Shown: positions 59,401 through 64,000 of the stretch, piece after piece | How the letters are laid out: the number at the start of each line of letters is the position of its first letter | How positions within the stretch are numbered: the stretch's first letter is position 1 | Origin: Physcomitrium patens | Taxonomy: Eukaryota; Streptophyta; Bryopsida; Funariales; Funariaceae | Direction: 5' to 3' | Assembly (NCBI RefSeq): GCF_000002425.4 | Contig: NC_037259.1 | Span: 5,175,481-5,239,480 of the forward strand | DNA: 64,000 nucleotides | Program-made: the position numbers and the translations under genes | Notes under the pieces: model-generated | What the model was told of the DNA's origin: nothing | Databases searched by the model: none | What the model saw: the letters and a program-made list of their open reading frames with translations, nothing else

Positions 59401-60580
59401 TGCCTTGTTAATACAAAGTATCGTGAATCATTGTGTACATGGCACTCTTCAGAATGAGTCGCTTCTTAAGCTTTTTTGGTGAAAGTCGACGGAAAGGTGT
59501 AGAAGGTCAGAAATTGAATGATATCACTATACTCGAAGAAAATCACATCCACCACAAATAAATCGGCATCAGGAAGAGCATCCGGGATAGGCTGGTTGTC
59601 AAAAATATTAGACAATTGGGATAAATGATCAACATTGGCATGTTTCTTCCCAGATCATATGACAATCATAAAATTGAACTCTTGTAAGAGTAAGACCCAT
59701 CAAGTAATGTGCCCACTCAATTGAAGCTTATTAATCATGTATTTGAGGGCATCATGATCTACATAAAAAATAAATGGATACCCAAGCAAATGGTGTCAAA
59801 ATTTCTGAACCGAGTATATCATATCCAATTACACTACTACGCTTCTCGTTCAATAGTAGTGTAATTACGTTCGGTAGCCACCAATTTTTGACTGGCATAA
59901 TAGATAGGATGATCCAGACTCTTTTCATCTTTCTGAATTAACACCGATTCAATAGCCACATTAGATGCATCAACGTAAATATGAAAGGGCTCCGTCTAAT
60001 GAGGAGCCACCAATATTGATGCAGAGACCAATTTTCACTTCAACGCTTCAAATGCCAAGGTACACTCTATGGTCCAGATGGGATTAGTCCCATCTAACGG
60101 AGCTTTCTTCAGTAAGTTCGTTAAAGGTTGATAAATAACTGTGAATAAACGAATGAATCTTTGATAATAACTAACATGGCCCACAAATTCTAAAACACTG
60201 AAAACCGTCTCTGGTCTAGGCAAATTCATTATATGCTGCACTTTGTTAGGATCCATAGCAATACCATAGCTGCATATGATATGTCTCAATAATTTACTAG
60301 ACCAAAGACTAAATTGATACTTCTCCGAGTTAAACGATATTCCAAACTTAACGCAATGAGCCAAATATTTTCTCAGACAATTAAGATGATCCTGTTTTGT
60401 ACTGAATGCAAAAAAGTCACTTAAAAAGATCTCCATAAACAGTCGGAGATAGGCTTGGAAGGCCTGAGTCATGACTCTCAAAAACATGGCTCAGGCATTG
60501 CATAACCCAAAAGGCATCATGCAGTAAGCAAATGTGGCGCAATTCGTAGTAAAGGTCGTCTTAAGCTGTACTCGCCAAGT
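59401..60580 (-). pseudogene. Element 4 RT and RNase H (partial)
   Basis: RT from TFAYCMMPFGLCNA onward. The catalytic box reads FLSDF, so the first Asp of the pair is lost. HIICSYGIAMDPNKVQHIM and VGHVSYYQRFI follow, then decayed RNase H. The first half of RT is missing. Confidence 0.85.
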
Positions 60581-61054
60581 TAATAGTTTGACATAGAGGT
60601 GCAATGGTGATGTTCTATTTCAACCCCTGCGCTCGTTGAAAATCAATCGATAGATCTAAAATGTGTGAAGTATTGAATCTTGTGTCCAGGGCACTAACAT
60701 GGTGCACATCTGTCACGGACATAATCATATAAGTTAGTAATTATATATACTAATAAGAAGAAGTAAATAAAAGTAGGTAAAAGTAAGTTAATTCTATAGT
60801 ATTTAATATGGAAGCTTCTTAAAAACTTCATAGACACTACTTTGACTTCATAGGTATTTTTAATTGACTTTTTGGATTAGAAACGTAGTCAACAAGTTGG
60901 CCATGTGCCACACATGTTGTTAGCTTGAAGATCAAGCTAACTATGTGGCCCACATGTAGAAAAACTTACCTTGTAAGTCAAGGCATGTATCTTACAAAGT
61001 CAACACATATTAGAGGTCCTATAGAATGCTGCCATGTAGTCCTTAGTTAGATAG

Positions 61055-61063
61055 TATATATAG
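61055..61063 (+). promoter_or_regulatory. TATA box of element 5 LTR
   Basis: TATATATAG. The A at 61086 (context TTCACTC) is 31 nt from its first T, a normal plant TATA-to-start distance. Confidence 0.7.
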
Positions 61064-61064
61064 A

Positions 61065-61094
61065 GACAAGAGTGAAGCCTTCTTCACTCTTGTC
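61065..61094 (+). repeat. Perfect 13-bp palindrome spanning the predicted start
   Basis: GACAAGAGTGAAG (61065-61077) and its exact reverse complement (61082-61094), loop CCTT. In each element 2 LTR the same structure has one mismatch. Confidence 0.9.
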
Positions 61095-61273
61095 AACACC
61101 TTTCTTGCTTCCAATCTAGTTTCAAGGGTCTCTAGTTTCTTTGTCTTTTGGTAATAGCCATTCCAGTTTCTCTTTCAATATACATACTTATTTATTTATA
61201 TTTTGTTACCTTTCTTTGAGTGAAGGCTCACTTGTCTAAATTGCTTTTTCATTGAGTTCTTATCCTTGACAGA

Positions 61274-61284
61274 TTGACAAGAGT
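61274..61284 (+). promoter_or_regulatory. Element 5 self-primer binding site
   Basis: TTGACAAGAGT, 2 nt after the LTR, exactly complementary to 61086-61096 (ACTCTTGTCAA). Confidence 0.72.
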
Positions 61285-61291
61285 ACACCTA

Positions 61292-61303
61292 CAATATCAG
61301 AGC
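61292..61303 (+). promoter_or_regulatory. Displaced tRNA-iMet-like site
   Basis: CAATATCAGAGC shares its last 9 bases with the usual initiator-Met primer site TGGTATCAGAGC but starts 20 nt from the LTR, too far for normal use. Present at the same place in element 2. Confidence 0.45.
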
Positions 61304-61472
61304 TTTGTCTAATCTTGATTAAGAGTGGATTATCCCTTTTTCTTGATAAGTTATAAGCATATTAGAAGTTGCGAATTACCCTCTTCTAAACTCATATTGT
61401 CTTTAGTTTTCAAGTCCTCTCTTCTATTTGTCTTGAGCGATATTAGACATCTTCTCTCTTCTAAGTGTTATC

Positions 61473-62480
61473 ATGGCAGAACTTCTTGAAATGAAGAGTG
61501 CAATGGCACAAATGCAAGAGCAATTGAAGGAGTTAATGCTTGCAATGCATCAACTCAATTTACCACCACAAGGAGCAACAAGATTGGCAGGAAGTGAAGA
61601 TATAGAAATGGTTAGAGCTGCTTCAACATCTGCACCAAACCATGTCCTTTTTCCTATGGTGGAACGCCCTTCAAATGTTAGAGAACCAAGAATTGCCCTA
61701 TCCGAGAAGTTTGATGGCACCAGATCCAAGTTTCGAGGATTTATCAATCAAGTGTAACTTGTGATTGAACTTCAACCCCAAACCTATCCAACTCCGGGAT
61801 CGCAAATTAGATTCATTGGTATGTTTCTTTCAGGTTCAGCACTATCATGGTTTTCATCTTTTTTTGAACGACGAGATCCAATATTGGATAATCTAGAGAC
61901 TTTTTTGATGGAGTTTTGATCTATGTATGAAGAACATGATGCAATTCGTTTTGCAACCAATAAGATCCGTATTTTATGACAAAGAAATCGATCAGTAACG
62001 TTATATGCTTCACAATTTTGACAACTTGCAACTGATATCAAGTGGGATGATGTTGCACTTATTAGTCAATTTCTCTATGGATTACAATATGAGGTAAAAA
62101 CATTAATGCTCAACTTACGTGATCCTCAAACATTGAGTCAAGCAATTGACTTTGCTGTGAAGTGCAACAATCACCTTTTTGAATCCCGATCTGAGAACCA
62201 TACAAGTGGACCTCAACGTTACTATAATTCAATGGCAACACCAACACCTCTTCAAGACATACATTCAAAAGTAGAGGATATGTAAATTGATGCAGTACGT
62301 TTCAAACCTCTTACTAAGCAAGAAAAGACTCGTTGTCATCAAGAAGGATTATGTTTATATTGTGGAGAACCAAAGCACACTGCTCAACATTGTCCAAAGA
62401 AACGACGCAATCACAAAATGAGGAGTATGGCTATGAAAGAAGATAATATGTCGGAAAACGAGTTTGTCCAGCTACAATAG
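61473..62480 (+). pseudogene. Element 5 gag
   Basis: 336 codons in one frame (MAELLEMKSAMAQMQ to TAG), with five internal stops and no frameshift. Where element 2 keeps a sense codon, the stops derive from CGA or CAA by C to T. The zinc knuckle CLYCGEPKHTAQHC (CX2CX4HX4C) is intact here. Confidence 0.9.
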
Positions 62481-63124
62481 GGACCATGCGGCTAGAACCT
62501 TGCACAACATCTAGTAAAGGTGCTATTCTCTCCTTAGAGCCCTCTCCTTGTTTTACATTAAATGTTATTTTAGGACCTAATCATTACAAAGTCTCTGCCT
62601 TGTTAGATTCAAGAGCCTCAGTGTATTTTTTAGATGAAGAATTTACTAAAAGATATAGCATATCTTTAATAAAGAAAACTAAACCTGTTCATGTAGAAGT
62701 CATAGATGGTCGTCCATTATCTTCTGGAGATATTATTCACGAAACCCTTCCTATAGAAGTAATTATCAATGGTCATAATAGTTTTGTCGTATTTAATATC
62801 ATTAGATCTCCCTCTAATCCAATCATTTTAGCTTTATCGTGGTTAGAAAAATACAACCCTCAAATAGATTGGATTTCCCGAACTCTTATTCTCTCTAAAA
62901 GTATAACTAATAGTGTAGTTAATCAAGTAGAGAGTCATAAGTCCAGTTCAATTAAACCCGTATTTATAGGTGCAAAAGCTTTCTTACATGCTGCTATGAA
63001 AGAATCACCATATATTATTTATGCCACACCCGTTTCTACTGGTGAAAAGACTTCAAGTGGCATTCCAAGCCAATATCAAGAATTTCAAGATGCATTTGAA
63101 AAAAAAAATGAAAATACACTCTGA
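62460..63124 (+). pseudogene. Element 5 protease
   Basis: Begins in the -1 frame relative to gag around ACAATAGGGACCATG. The active site reads LLDSRAS (DSGA changed to DSRA). FNIIRSPSNPIILALSWLEKY follows. The reading breaks near 63,120. Confidence 0.87.
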
Positions 63125-64000
63125 AAATATCGTCCCTATGATTGCTCAATTGACCTTCAAGAAGGAGCACAATCGCCATTCAGACCAATCTATAGTTTAT
63201 CACAAAATGAGTTGGTTGAACTCAAGGTGTATATTGAAGAAAATCTAGCTAAGAATATCATACGCCATTCTAAATCTCTGGCAAGAGTTCCAATTCTATT
63301 TGTGAAGAAAAAAGATGGATCATTTCAGATGTGTGTTGATTATCGAGGACTCAACAAGATTACCATCAAGAACAGGTATCTACTACCTTTAACATTTGGA
63401 CTTCTTGATCAGCTGAATCAAGCTAAGATCTATACAAAAATAGATCTTCGGGGAGCATACAATCTAGTGCGCATCAAAGAAGGAGATGAATGGAAGACTA
63501 CGTTTCGAACTAGGTATCGATATTTTGAATACAACGTCACGCCTTTTAGACTTACAAATGCACCAGCAGCTTTTCAACATCTAATGAATGATGTTTTTCA
63601 AGAGTTTTTGGATGATTTGTGGTCTATTATCTAGACGACATCTTGATCTATTCCAAGAATCCAAAAAAATATGAACTTCATGTTTGTCGTGTATTACAAA
63701 AATTAAGAGATGCAGGACTCTATGTCAAGATAAAAAAGTATATATTCCAGTCTATTCAAGTCGATTTCTTAGCTTACATCATTTCAAATGATGGACTTAT
63801 GATGGATCCTAAGAAAGTTCAAACTATTATACATTGGAAGATCCCAAAAACGGTAAGAGATGTCCAATATTTTTTGGAATTTGCCAACTACTATCAGATC
63901 TTCATCAAAGACTTCTCTCGAGTTGCAGCTCGACTTACAAGTTTGACTTGTAAAGATAAACTCCAATGGAATCAAGAAGCGGAAGTTGCTTTTGAATCTT
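63125..64000 (+). pseudogene. Element 5 reverse transcriptase
   Basis: [55 protein letters not shown]; a one-base loss near 63618 shifts the frame just before the YLDD box (about 63629-63641). Continues FANYYQIFIKDFSRVAARLT to the window end. Confidence 0.9.

Larger units (their letters stand above)
55461..60710 (-). mobile_element. Element 4: non-chromodomain Ty3/gypsy with extra 3' ORFs
   Basis: On the - strand: RT, RNase H, integrase ending in a GPY/F-type module without a chromodomain, two further ORFs, then a 3' non-coding/LTR-like stretch. The 5' part (gag, protease, first half of RT) is absent: the RT reading fades at about 60,580 and the chromovirus at 60,711 follows. Base composition is distinctly less AT-rich than the older elements to the left. 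Confidence 0.82.
60711..61271 (+). repeat. Element 5, 5' LTR
   Basis: TGTCACGGAC...CCTTGACA, matching the reverse complement of element 2's LTR throughout. Contains TATA box, palindrome and predicted mRNA start. Confidence 0.93.
60711..64000 (+). mobile_element. Element 5: chromovirus, same family as element 2 (cut by window)
   Basis: A + strand element starting with a 561-bp LTR, then leader, gag, protease and RT, running off the window at the RT/RNase H junction. Same family as element 2 throughout. Inserted into element 4. Five gag stops and pol frameshifts show it is also decayed. Confidence 0.92.

Noticed and set aside
61292-61303. Standard tRNA-iMet primer-binding site for element 5
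   Set aside because: It starts 20 nt from the LTR, whereas functional sites start within a few bases; kept only as a possible relic.
1-64000. CRISPR arrays, bacterial operons, rRNA or tRNA genes
   Set aside because: No spaced identical repeats, no ribosomal or clover-leaf tRNA sequence recognised; the spliced gene and LTR elements show nuclear eukaryotic DNA.

Overview
The window is nuclear DNA of a plant that very probably makes swimming sperm. Its left 24.6 kb carry most of one large, spliced, apparently intact axonemal dynein heavy-chain gene. The right 38 kb are LTR-retrotransposon sediment of Ty3/gypsy type (chromodomain chromoviruses plus a second, non-chromodomain type) and Ty1/copia type. 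Dynein heavy chains are absent from flowering plants and most conifers, so a moss, liverwort, lycophyte, fern, cycad, Ginkgo or streptophyte alga fits best. The very AT-rich introns and Tcn1-like chromoviruses make a bryophyte a reasonable but unproven guess.

Region 1 (1-24,564, + strand): 35 exons, all with GT-AG introns and all in consistent phase, give 3,135 codons plus a stop. They cover the dynein linker (DHC_N2), AAA1-AAA6, the coiled-coil stalk with its microtubule-binding tip, and the C-terminal domain. About 900-1000 N-terminal residues should lie left of the window. Introns are rich in (TA)n and (TG)n microsatellites.

Region 2 (24,565-33,852 and 44,488-55,460): old, C-to-T decayed gypsy copies. 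The centre is a four-level nest. A + strand gypsy (element 0: 29.5-31.5 and 50.1-50.5 kb) was split in its chromodomain codons by a - strand gypsy (element 1: 31,534-50,084). That was split in its integrase by a + strand copia element (33,853-44,487), which was split in its RNase H codons by a younger - strand chromovirus (element 2: 37,734-44,096). Target-site duplications or host-reading continuity support each join. A 1.3-kb non-coding element built of degenerate TTAGGATTTGA units occurs twice (28.3-29.5 and 47.29-48.65 kb).

Region 3 (55,460-60,710, - strand): a different gypsy type (no chromodomain, GPY/F-type integrase end) carrying two decayed ORFs of unknown function downstream of integrase; the second is a coiled-coil protein whose start overlaps the first one's stop (ATGA).

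Region 4 (60,711 to window end, + strand): a chromovirus of the same family as element 2, interrupting region 3.

The most notable observation is in the chromovirus family. The 11 nt lying 2 nt inside the 5' LTR are exactly complementary to an 11-nt segment of the LTR that starts 31 nt after the start of a TATA box, that is, at the predicted mRNA 5' end. This is the arrangement of self-primed (Tf1-like) reverse transcription rather than tRNA priming. It is exact in elements 2 and 5 and off by one base in old element 1.
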